A stretch of 64,000 nucleotides of DNA from NCBI RefSeq assembly GCF_002443255.2, contig NW_019211454.1, positions 12,174,248-12,238,247 on the forward strand, written 5' to 3'. Positions 1 to 10,900 of the stretch are shown one piece after another. The notes beneath the pieces were generated by a model. That model had not been told where the DNA came from, searched no databases, and was given only the letters and a program-made list of their open reading frames with translations. A program made the position numbers and the translations under genes. This DNA is from Varroa destructor. Its lineage: Eukaryota > Arthropoda > Arachnida > Mesostigmata > Varroidae. Position 1 is the first letter of the stretch, and every line of letters starts with the position of its first letter.

Positions 1-2484
1 ATTCGAAGAGGTTGCCATTCGTGTTTCCTTAGCAGAAGGCTTGAGATAGAGAAAATACACTTTTAGCCCTTGTGTAGGGAGTCGGTAAAAGATGAATATT
101 ATTTAATGATTGATGATAACAACATTGGGATGGGATACACTAGAGACAAGGAAGGGACTGTTATATAGTTAGTGAAGTACCGGTTAAATTTTTTCCCTGG
201 AAATGTTGGGATTCGCCTAAAGGTAATTGCAGCGAAAGTGACCCATAGAAAATATCTTTAGTCAACAATGACCAAAAAGTGCAGGCCAACACAAACCGTG
301 AAGTATCGTGTTAGCACAGAAAGCACTATTTTTCACTGTATTTTTAATGTATCATCGACGAAGTGCAGTTTTTTTACTAAAAGGTCTCGCACTAATAGTT
401 CGAATAGTTTTTATTACCATTCCACCAGAAGAGAGCTCTTGATAGATTGACGTCCATACTTACATTTTATCCTAAAAACTAGATGCTTTCGTTAACAGGT
501 AGACCAGCCGAGGACAAAATAGGTAATGGTCTGTTAAAGCAGTGTTAGGGCAAGACAAAAAGCAAAATAGAACTCCTTCTCGAACAACAAATATTTAGCT
601 AGGAGGGATATAAGATGCGTGGGAAAGATCGTATTTCGGCTAACATGTGTTCCTAATTTGATCTTCGATTTTGTCACTCAATTAGTAACAATGGTTTCCA
701 AGCTTGTCTTACTTTTCACAGTCCTGACGCCAGCTTACATTTTGCTACTTAAAAATTATTTTTATTATATTTATACTAAATGCATTGCATAACTTTTATG
801 GGGATGATCGCCAACACTATGCAATTTCGTAAAGGGATATTTTCTCATCAGACATCTATCTATCTTACAGTTTGGATTGCGTCTATGGTCAAAGACGTGC
901 GCCGAAAATCGTCGAGCTATCGTACTTTTTAAGTGCTAACCGAACATCAATATATGGTGCTTAAAACACCGATGGTTAGGAAGAGAAAACCCAAGCTCCC
1001 AAAGTTATACGTATTTCTTAATGAACGAACGGTGCCAATTGGTTTTGTCTACGAAATGCTTTCAACCTATTCCAATAACATCGATGTCGTTGACAGGTCA
1101 TCCGGAAAGTTGCTGGCCTCGAAGCTTAAACGAAAGTATGCTATCTTTAACTGTGCATTCAATAATTGTTAAAGACTCATCTATACAACCCATTGAGTCA
1201 GCGGAAAGAGTTGTCGTCATAGATATATATATATATATATGACATTTTTTTTTCTAAAGTGCTATTGACAGTAGTAGTTACCCATTTGACTGGCTTTGTT
1301 AATATTCTGCTATAATAAGTCAAACATATTTTTACTGTGACGATTGTAATTTACCGCCACTTTTTATCATTCTCGGTAGCAGTTAATGGATCTCGTCGTC
1401 GAAAAATACCATACTTGTTTTTTTATATCGCGCTCCACGTATGTATTCCAGCACGTTCCCACGAAATACATTTTAGGTGTAAGAATTAGGATGGAACAGG
1501 CTGTAAATAGTCTACGTACGACCATAGCTGACCGCCTTTTTTTTGCACATCGCTTCCTACATTAACACCTCGTTCCACACCGTCTGATTGCACATATCCA
1601 AGATCCTGTCTTGTAGCAGCGAGCGATTCTGCCAAGAACTTTTTAATTAGACATTGTGCTCCGCGTGGAAGCAGAATTCAGACTAATCTCAAATTAAGAC
1701 AGTTTGACAGTTGGATTGACGCAGGCCAGTACCGGCTTAGTATTGTAGTTGGCCTAGTACGCCACGTATTTGAACTTAAGACGACGTTCAACTTATCTTC
1801 ACCACTCTCGCTTTGACGATGCATCTGAATGTATCTAGTCCACTGGCTTTCGGATCTAGATTAGTTAAATGAAATCGGAAAGGGGACAACTGACCGAGAT
1901 TTAGTACTTGGTTTCCGTATAGCCCCCCGGTTGAGGTTTGCTTTTGACAAGAAGTTAGATGAGAGTGCGCTACGAGCTGTTCAGCGACGTACTAAGTTCT
2001 TATACGAGTGTCGAGGCGGAACTTCGATGCCAAGTGGATCGTTAGTTAGCTATACATTACTTATTATTATGTCACCCACTGTCAATTATAAGACAACTGA
2101 TTTTAACAGTAAAAAGAAGTATAATCAAAAGAAATTTTAAAGCTAGATATTGGACGTGTAACAGCAGGTGGCAGCATATGGATAGCGTAATGCACTAAAT
2201 ACGATCCTTAGATTCCAATTTACTTTCACCAAATTTAGAAATCGAACAGAGAGAAATCGCGTAAGATAAACATCTTGTAGAAGACTGCATTCAACAGCGT
2301 AGCTTGGAGAAATTTACTTAATAGATTTTTTCCTCTATTTAGGCAATATCTATCAACAAACATGACACTAGCATATCGACTTACGAGTCCCGCTAAACTA
2401 ATTATGTGCCATTAGGAATAAACGTTTTACTTCTCCGCTATGACGCCTACCTAGCGTAAAAAGTGTATCAAGACATAGGGATCA
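1..2484. other. Non-coding stretch, no supported gene
   Basis: I see no convincing gene here. The open frames are short (about 60 to 80 codons), overlap one another and resemble no known family. A frame at 1931-2140 begins with a basic, protein-like run after a possible AG acceptor near 1935 but has no good donor. The only clear structure is the (AT)9 tract listed separately. Confidence 0.6.
1223..1240. repeat. (AT)9 microsatellite
   Basis: An uninterrupted AT dinucleotide repeat of nine units, read directly from the sequence. Confidence 0.95.
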
Positions 2485-2490
2485 TTGTCG

Positions 2491-2694
2491 ATGTCATCCG
2501 TTTTTTTTTACTGTCTTTTAATTTTATCTAGTGTATTACTAAGATCTGTAATTTTCGGTCGTGTCCACGAATCGGAACTTACTGTCAGCTGTGATAACAT
2601 CACTGAATCGTTGTGCTATAGGTGGAATTATTATCCAGGCGTACGAACGTCATTCTTGACTTCTGCTCTGGTTCTAGCGCTCGATGAGGATTAG
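2491..2694 (+). CDS. Candidate small secreted ORF or first exon
   Basis: An ATG at 2491 opens a 67-codon frame ending at TAG. About the first 22 residues are strongly hydrophobic (MSSVFFYCLLILSSVLL), like a signal peptide. A short stretch follows with two cysteines eight positions apart, in the pattern C-x2-I-T-x2-L-C, and an N-glycosylation-type Asn-Ile-Thr. A possible donor (AG then GTGGAA) lies at 2621/2622 and another (GTACGA) about 20 bases later, so this could be a first exon. The base at -3 before the ATG is T, a weak start context. The cysteine spacing resembles the start of a Frizzled-type cysteine-rich domain, but the match is too short to trust. It could well be chance. Confidence 0.12.
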   Translation: MSSVFFYCLLILSSVLLRSVIFGRVHESELTVSCDNITESLCYRWNYYPGVRTSFLTSALVLALDED

Positions 2695-2699
2695 TAAGG

Positions 2700-5600
2700 G
2701 AAAAATGGGTCGAACACGATGCCTGATAGGGTGTGGTTATTTTATGGTAGAATCGCAAATAATTATACAATTTCATTTCTTTATAGGATTTTCTTGGTTT
2801 CAGTCATGCTACATCTTATCAAATAGCGCCAAATTATAGCAATGACTATTTCCACAAGCCTTTGGTGGAGCTGCATGAGCCGTTGCATCTCAAGGATATA
2901 CAGCATCGGCTGCGGTCTACTTTAGGTTTAGAGAGAACTTGATTGACATATGTCAATGGTTTCAAAAGATGGTTTTTTCCCGATCATACCTGTCACATGT
3001 GGTTGTCTTTGAGAAATATTTTTCTCATGATTTTACTAATCAAACGAATTTTCTGCACAAAAATATTGTCTGCATATGTACCTTTTTGCAGATCACGATG
3101 ATGGAACACAATTCCCCATAGGTAGATACTTAAAAGGATCTTGTATAACTACGACAAGAAGAAGATTATTGCACATCGTCTTTTCAAGCCACTGTCCCAG
3201 TCCTTTCGAGATAGGAAAGTATTTTCCCGTTGCCTTCGTTGGATAACTAATTTCTTCACACGAAATCGCTAGTGATACAAGCCTCACCCTTCCCATCATC
3301 TCTTAGGGATATAAACCAGCGGCAGAGGCGTCTTCAGTTGACATTTTCTTGAGTAAGAGCGAATCGTAGTGAGTCTATTAAGGCTAGACGATACTAAAGT
3401 ATTTAACAAACGAACTAATGCGATTATTCCCTCTTTTCTGGCATCGGTTGCTTTCACTAGCAGTATTTAACTTGTGTACTCGAACTTTATGTTGTCTGAT
3501 AGTTTCCAAATCTCTAGACGATAGTCGAGCATTCATTGTCTTCGATAAGGATTAGAAGTCCCACAAAAGCTCTCTTGCAACCCCTGGCCATCAAATCTTG
3601 TGTTTGAGGCCAAAACACAAAACCGTACAGATAATGCTCAAGCCCCCTGATCTAACTTAACCTATCGGATCTCTATACGAAATTAGAAATAGATAGTTAG
3701 GTAATCCTGACCGCTTCTAGGAAAAAAAATTCTTCTTGCATATAAGCTTCTAAAGCGCATGGAAAACATGCAACTCTAAGTATGCAGTCTATGAAAATTT
3801 ATTATTACCAGTGAATCATAACTCAGTTCAAAGCCGAGGTTATCCATCATCAGCAGTGGCGTTATTTATTGAGAGACTAATGCGCGCGGAAAAGACAAAA
3901 CCGTAGTTATTTTCAGTCAGAAGTAACTTAGATTTAAAGCAAACTATACACTTTCATTAACTACAAGAATATGCATTAATCAACTATATGGAATACATGC
4001 ACAACTGCACATTATGTACGCTAAGATGTTCCATTGTAGAATAAATCGAAATCTCAAGATTCAAACCAACCTCAAGGAGATGCCCCCTTAGTATACACGA
4101 GCGAAATTCGCCCGCCTAGGGGCGCTGTCACTTTCCTCCTGTCGTAGTCATCACTTCGGCGATGTCAGGTTGTTAAAATTCAGCTCACTTAATCCACGGT
4201 GTCACTTTGTTGTTCCAGCACCCTTTCTTTGTTACGTCCACCCACAAAGATCTAGATTATTATTAAGGCCTGTTTGTTGTTACGCGGCAAAGTCGGGTTC
4301 CCGGCTCGTAGTCTGTACGATTCTATTGGCTTTTGCACGATCACGCCTCAGCGCAATATTAAATTAGATGTTCAGTAGAAGGCGTATCGGATTTGAATGA
4401 TATTCTTTGCTACAACCAGACTCGGGTGTAAATCGAAACGATAAGGATGTCAAAAGCGGTGAAATTTCTTTACGGAAAAGTCTGCGCCTATTTTCTGTGA
4501 CTGCGACGCACTTACCGGAAACACACATTTATTTACGTATGCGTTTACGATGTGTTCCCGCCTCACGCAAATATGTGGCAAGGCTAAGGGACGCTTGTAG
4601 GCAAATTGGCTGTCGCGACACACCTTTGTTAGCGGCTATCGACGGTCGGTTGCTAAATTGTCTGGAGGTTGTAAGGAGGGAATTTTACAGCGAGCTTTCT
4701 ACAACTGTGAGGAACTAATGCAATCGTAGGTAAACAGCAAAGCAACAGGAGGTCACTTAAAGCCAATCGCTAACGGAAGTTGTACGAAGTAAGGAACAAA
4801 TAGAAGTGACGATGCAACGTATAGCCTCGTGAGACTTGTCGACACACTTTGTCTATCAAATCGAATTACGCCACCATCCACAGTTTCCCGTTTTCAAGCG
4901 TGGCACAAACGTATTGCTTAGCTAGACGCTATTGGTGACCAGAGCGTGCGTTGGTGGCGATAATTCACTGCCACGGTTACCGTTTCATCCCAAAGCTGAA
5001 CCAATCCGCAAACCCCCCGCACACGTTTTTCATACGAACGCACAGATACACAAATACAAATACGAAATTGCTCCTGTCTACGTATGATACAGGTCCGTGT
5101 ACAAAATGTTCCCTATATACTACATTTCTTTCTGTGTCGTCTTCTTTTGTCCAGGCTTTCTTTGTTAAAAGATATTCTTCTTCATGGGAAATGTTGGTAC
5201 GTTGGATCAATACGGAGATATCTCTGCCGTCCTTGTCGTCCCCCTCAAACGAAACTTTATACCGCGGAAAGAGAGAGGTTCGCTATGGTAAAATATTAAG
5301 GCAGCGTTTATGGATATCGTTACATTGATCAAACCCCGCGTACCCAAAGACTCATTTACCTTTAAACCGATCGCCTTTTCGTGGCAACAGCTAGTTATAT
5401 GTCTGTGCAAACTACTCGGCGAGTATTGTGATTTGCTTGCACCCTCTTTTTTCGCTACGTTTTCAAATCCCGATAGCAGGCAAGCGCTGCCCTAACACTT
5501 CATCGGTGCTCATCGACCATCCTCTTCCTTCAGCGTTCCAACAATAGTACCTTCGTTGTCATTCTCATCTCCCGGGGGCCACGAAGACGCTGGTGGCGCT

Positions 5601-5700
5601 CAAACGCGAACTTCAGTTACTTCGTTTGGTATTTCCTTTAACGGGTCCTTCATTTATATTGCCTTAGTCACTAATATCGTTTGGGATAAAGCCAGAAGCT
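2700..5700. other. No supported gene
   Basis: This stretch holds several modest overlapping open frames (for example 4407-4718 and 4951-5328 on plus) with no recognisable domain and no coherent splice structure. On the minus strand near 2862-2930 a short cysteine-containing frame ends in TAG; it is too short to call. No repeats longer than short homopolymers were seen. Confidence 0.55.
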
Positions 5701-5707
5701 TGTTAAG

Positions 5708-6070
5708 ATGCTAGTCAAATATTGGTCCGAAATGCAGTGGTGGACAATAGACAACAGCGTCAAAAAGTCTCAAGACATTAGCGAACATGCAACGTTCTTT
5801 TTTCCCGTAGACGTTGTCGTCCTTCACGACATTGTTTTAGCAAATTGTGCTTTAACTGCCTTCTGCCAACGCGTTTATGTCGCTTTCAAGGATACTGCTA
5901 AACACTTATCTTGCTGCTGCTGTTGTTGTTGTTGCTGCACATATGACTGTCTACTTATAGTCTTAGCGGCGACACACATTATGACGTCGGCAAAAGTCGC
6001 TAATAGTCAGAGGATAGGCACTATTACTACAACAGTACATACCGCGCCTCAACTGTCAAATAGCTCCTAA
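5708..6070 (+). other. 120-codon open frame containing a trinucleotide repeat
   Basis: This plus-strand frame starts with ATG but contains a run of nine cysteines, produced entirely by the (TGC/TGT)n repeat at 5912-5938. Outside the repeat the residues show no domain, signal peptide or conserved motif. The frame runs into a GC-richer patch where the opposite strand is also open. A microsatellite read in frame lengthens open frames by chance, so I do not treat this as a gene. Confidence 0.15.
5912..5938. repeat. (TGC)n/(TGT)n trinucleotide repeat
   Basis: A compound trinucleotide repeat of about nine units, TGC units then TGT units then TGC. On the minus strand it reads as CAG/CAA-type units. 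Read directly. Confidence 0.9.
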
Positions 6071-6420
6071 TGCAGACCGTGCTCAGCTCGATTCGATCTC
6101 GTCTCAAAGTAAAGGCACAGCACTATTCCGGTCGGTGCTCTTGTCTTCGTCGACAAACGTGCTTCGATGGATTGCTGCCGTGCCACATGAGCTGACCAGG
6201 CGGAAGCCTGCAGCGCACGCCCACGGGAGGCGTGGCGACGCTTTCGGCCCGCACTCCAACGGCGAAGGGCAGTGTGGAGAGAACGATACGGCAAGGGTTT
6301 GCAGGAAAGGGTCCTACAAGGTCCCTTCCTTATCCTAAGGTGTTGTTTATCTGCCGGTCGTAGCACAATTGACTTTAAGTGCGCTGGAAGGACATCATTT
6401 TGCTCTGCAGGCAGTCGCAT
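6067..6420. other. GC-richer patch, open on both strands
   Basis: This patch is clearly GC-richer than its flanks. It is open on the minus strand for 117 codons (6420 to 6067) and on plus for 67 codons (6135-6338). The minus frame is arginine-rich and low in identifiable motifs, as expected when GC-rich DNA is read out of frame. It could be a CpG-rich promoter, a 5-prime UTR or chance. The possible promoter and first exon at 6.8-7.1 kb lie just downstream. Confidence 0.3.
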
Positions 6421-6818
6421 TTTAAGGATGGGCCTTTATGTTTAAAGCCTACCAGATAGGATGACACCTCTATATTCCGCTAAACTAATTGATTATATGA
6501 AGAACAAGTGTGCCTGTTGTGATTTAGAAGAGGGAAAAAATTGTGCTCATCTTTCTAGATTATACGAGTTTTAGACTGGGAGCCATCACCTACCAATACA
6601 TTTAGAGAACCCATGAAGCTAAAATTTGCAGAAAAGTAATTCCACATTCTTCAAATAGGCAAAATGGTGAAAAACACCACAAGTTGATTGCATCTAATTT
6701 CAGCAAGTTTCAGACCTCGCTTTTTTCCAGACCAAGAAATCAGAATGATCATCTCTGAAGATCTGCTTCTGAAATGGCAGAATTGTGACCAACAACTTTT
6801 ATGAACGCTCGAGTGTGG

Positions 6819-6885
6819 TATATATGAGCGTACGACTCTCGCACTGCGCCCGAGTTTGGCTGCTTGCCTCCTTGTATCGTTCAGT
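6819..6885 (+). promoter_or_regulatory. Possible core promoter (TATA-like plus Inr-like)
   Basis: A TATATAT motif at 6819-6825 is followed by pyrimidine-rich sequence and an arthropod-type initiator match TCAGTT at 6881-6886, about 22 bases before an ATG in good context. The TATA-to-Inr distance is about 64 bases, twice the usual 30. Either a different start site is used or the TATA match is incidental, which is common in AT-rich DNA. Confidence 0.12.
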
Positions 6886-6907
6886 TATCTAAAAGAGAAG
6901 CGACGAA

Positions 6908-7101
6908 ATGGCAATGAAAAAAAAAATGGAAAAAAAAGAAAAATGTTTATCTAGATTGTTAATGTGCCTGATTCGCAAAAGACAACGAAATATCACATAT
7001 CGCGAGCCGCATCAGGAGAGCGGAGCTTATGGACTAAGTCTGTGTAGATTCTACAGAGAATTAGCTTTAATCTTCAGCATAATGATGAAGAACCCCAAAT
7101 A
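6908..7101 (+). CDS. Candidate first coding exon ending at GTAAGT
   Basis: An ATG at 6908 has a strong start context (A at -3, G at +4) and opens a frame of 64 codons plus two bases. It stops exactly at the near-perfect donor GTAAGT at 7102-7107; read through, the frame would hit TAG at the junction. The peptide is lysine-rich at the start (MAMKKKMEKKEK), then has a short hydrophobic stretch and a basic middle. I recognise no family. No matching acceptor in the right phase was identified downstream. The good start and good donor make it worth listing, but the low-complexity N terminus argues for caution. Confidence 0.15.
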
Positions 7102-7556
7102 GTAAGTGTATTCCAATAATTTTATCATTATGGCTGACAGTACGCCTATTCCTTTAATGTTGGCGCATTTTTGATCTGTCGCAATCGTGCCTGTGGCTAC
7201 AATAAACTTCATCCTCAGTACATTACGGGAAAGATATGATAATTTGTCACAACAAATGTATGTTTAATTTGCCCATATAATTCCTTACATGATGTTTGTA
7301 AGTGATATTTTAAGCGGTTTTCTCGATCTATCGCCAATGCTTTCGATACGGTTATGTCACTCGCCGTTTAGAGACCTATCTATCTGTTCATATAACGGTT
7401 TTACAGAGATTACATCCGTATGCCTAATTCGTTCCTTCTAGCAAGTGAGTGCTCGGATTTTACGTTTAATATTGAAATCTGTCTGTTTTTAGCTAGCTTG
7501 TCTCACCTAATATTATCCGACAGCATCCGATCTATTACGAAGTTTTATTCGGGTAG

Positions 7557-7949
7557 TTTTTGTGTAACTTCGAGTTCCTCCTATCCAAATTAGCCTACTT
7601 TCTCGAGCAACCACGACCCCTTTTCCTTTGTCTTAGTAGCTCAGTCCGGGCTAAGCAAACAACAGAAGCTGGTTATTTAAAGAAAGTGAAAAGGCAAATC
7701 AAGATCGCTACCCTGTTCGTATCCAGAGGTATTTGCGTAGTGAACAGACAATGTCTGAGCAATCAGACAGAAAAGGCATCGTGTGTACAAACGATCAACA
7801 CGCAGGGGCGTCAGACTTACACGAGTTCCTGTGTGTTAAACAAGCCTGAGTTGAAAAATAAACACGATCAAAAGTTGAACACCCAGGAAAGGATTGAGTT
7901 CAAAAGAACATTAGGACTCGATTTAATTTATGCGATAGCTATAAAATGA
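7557..7949 (+). other. 130-codon open frame, unrecognised
   Basis: This frame is open from just after a TAG at 7554 to a TGA at 7947-7949 and has no early ATG. It would have to be an internal or terminal exon entered through the AG at 7555-7556. The peptide is mildly basic with several cysteines and no recognisable domain. Position-specific G content (my hand count) does not show the pattern expected of coding DNA. Probably chance. Confidence 0.1.
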
Positions 7950-10900
7950 TTCTCAGAGCACCCAGAGTCATTATAAAAACGGACAGTTTCCTTTTGACCT
8001 TGTTAAAAGCAGCAGATTAAAAGATGTCTATGTTCAGTTCTTCCATCAGTTTACGATCTATATGACGTATACCGATAGATTTTATTGAGATACTATAATA
8101 GAGAGTATAAGGAAATAGGCACAATGTTACGCTGATTGATATACAAAATGATTAACTTTAAACGCGATTTTCTTCAACTGAGCTACATCGAGTTTAGAAA
8201 ATCTTCCCATGGAAAAGTACATTGAATTACATTTTTTATTGTTACGGATCGACAGATAGCGATATCTGTCTAAGCACAACGCCACTGTACAATAGCTCGT
8301 TCTGCTAACTATTGATGCCTGCAGAACATCGCTATGGGAATACTCAAGTGCCGTACATTGCGTGATCAACATGACAAATATCATCACATTGTTTCAATGA
8401 AGCTCATTTAAACACTATATTATACCATAATCGTTTTGGATATCGCCGTTATAACAGATCGCTCTTTAGAAGACTCGAATCTGCTCCAATCATCAATAAT
8501 AAAACTTTGTCATTCTAGTGGAATAACTTAGAAATGTTCTCGTCAATAGAAGCTGTTATCTCTGTGTAGAATCACTATTTTAGCAGCAGCGAAAGGTTTG
8601 ACGCCAAAAATTGTGTGAAATTCAAGGACTTCGCCTAGCCAACGTTGTAGGTGCTGCTGCAAACCCGTTAAGCTTACAGAACGGGTTATAATATGCCTAA
8701 AATGTAATGCGGGGCCGAGGCTGTCACGAGAGATAGTCAACATGGGAAGTTGGCCTGGCTACATCCATGCGAACACGCAGCTAAAGATAGCGACTGAATG
8801 CAATCATACATAAATGGCCGATCAATACATAAGTACTGGGGTGGTCCTTTTTTGATTCATAGCGTTTATATTGAATAATGAGGCGTCAACCTTCGGACGT
8901 TCTCATATGTTGACAACGTTACGGTTTTGACCAATCGTACTTTTTCTAGGAGGACATTGTTTTTTCTTTTTTTTCTTTGGCAAAATCGCATAATCTGTGG
9001 TAGAGAATTCGTCGTAGATCTGTTTTAAACAGTCCAACTTAATCTGGGCCAGTGTTGTGTTTTGTTTCTACTGATTCATAGTAGATTATGCCTTAGGAGA
9101 TCATTATATCAACTTTTTTCTTGCCTATGCGTAAAGTGTAAGCGGAAAACTTTTCGATTAAGCAAATGTTATACAAACAAAGTACTGATAGCATATTACT
9201 AAGTGAACCATCTGTCAACTAAATACCATTTTAAAAATGATCGATAAAAGGCGTTAGTGCACACGGACACGCATCTACGCCTTACGTCGTGTTTATTCAA
9301 GTTTCCTATTTTGTTCAGCATCGTCCTACGTATTGCAGAAGTACAAGGTGGAAACTTTTCGTTTTTAGCAGAAAAAACTGACCCCTTTCTGTGAACGTGT
9401 GAGACACATTATCGGTCCTTATAATAATACCTTACAACAAATAGTCTTCCTTATTATAGTATGTATTAACAAATTAACGCTGCACTAGTACCTAGTAACT
9501 GCTTTGTATTCGCCAGGGTACACACGTAAAATTTCGATTGATCATGTTCGACCGTCACGCGAACAGTTACACACAACACTTGCTTTGTATATAAAACTTT
9601 CACGTAATTCAATACTATCGTTTTGCTCTCTAGGATTTGGAAAAGCCCCGTTACTAAATTTACTCTTAAGAGGGTACCTAAACCCTCTAAATCGGTTAAA
9701 AAAAAAGTAAACGGTAAAGCGCAGACAGACAGCACGCGGCGTACCGCCCTGTATTTACGCACCACGCATAAACGATAGCTACATGATAACCTGCCAAATT
9801 TCCCTAATTCGATTTATAAACTCCGCTAGTAAATTTTTGCATAGCCGATCAGAATTGCTCAATACTCTTCTACAGCTCAAGGAAATCTTCTCAAATCAAA
9901 CTGTTGTAATTGGGTCGACCTTTTGCTTTCGTCGAACATAAAAGCTAACGACAGCTTTTTTATTTTGTCCAGCATTATCCTCATACGTTGCAGGCGAGGA
10001 TGTCCGCAAGGATTTCTCGCGACGTGCACTCAACTTGACGCATCTCACATCGAAGATGCGTCAAAACCTACGTCGCATAACGGATGGTCCCCGTTTAATG
10101 TTCTGGGCGCGACGATAGTACCACATTCACTCATCAAGTAAACACACAATCGTCAAACAGGTTTGAAAATTACCAAAAAAAGTCTCCTTTTTATTATGAA
10201 AAACATAGCTAAAAAAAAGTCTACGAAAACAACAAAAGCTGTACTGAGTCCGGGTTAACCACAATGATCTTAATAGGGCAGTTTCCTCATTTGCGCATGC
10301 AGATATTTGAATGGTGTTTTTGGTCACATATCGATGAGGGAAATTGAGCTACTTATTTATAAGAAAAAATAACTTTCTGATATAAATTACCTTTTAACTT
10401 CTACATAATGTGCTCATCGCTTAAGAGTACGATGTCTTTGTTTGTCGAAAAATAGGGTTCGCTTAATTAAAAAAAAAAATTTAAGAATATGTGAATAATG
10501 AATTAAAATTAGCGTATTTCCACCCTTCGAAAAAAATGGGTATGCCATTGGCAGAAAAGTTTCTGTCCGCCGACGACTGTGTCATTTTCAAAAAAAGTCG
10601 GTTTCATGTCTTACGGAGCCTCGCCCAACTGTCGTGGATAAGGCCGTTGATCAATATGGACAAACACAAAGCCATGACGTGTCACCATAGAAGCCGACGC
10701 TCCACATAGATATAATTACCTGGAAGTATGTAATTACCTTCAAGTTTCTGATCTTGCCCACGAACGACTTAAGTATTGCAAGACACGTCATAAAACAGGG
10801 TGCGGCTAGCAATGGTCACTGGTGAGGGAATACGCACGCTTTCAGGACTTCCCCAGCGTAGAGTGCTGGCCTTGTTTGAGACAAAGATGCTGGACACAAG

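Noticed and set aside
2862..2940. Short minus-strand Cys-rich frame (CC...C...C) as second exon of the metallothionein-like start
   Set aside because: It is 16 kb away, too short, contains Trp and lacks C-x-C pairs; joining them is not credible without transcript evidence.
5708..6070. 120-codon ORF with poly-Cys
   Set aside because: The cysteine run is a TGC/TGT microsatellite, the rest has no motif, and microsatellites lengthen frames artificially.
7557..7949. Continuation of a Frizzled cysteine-rich domain
   Set aside because: An FLC triplet and two Cys recall the family, but the distances are wrong and the splice phase from 7444 does not fit.
9980..10140. Transposase helix-turn-helix likeness in plus frames
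   Set aside because: Stops interrupt every frame, and the likeness rests on a few Arg/Ser-rich residues.
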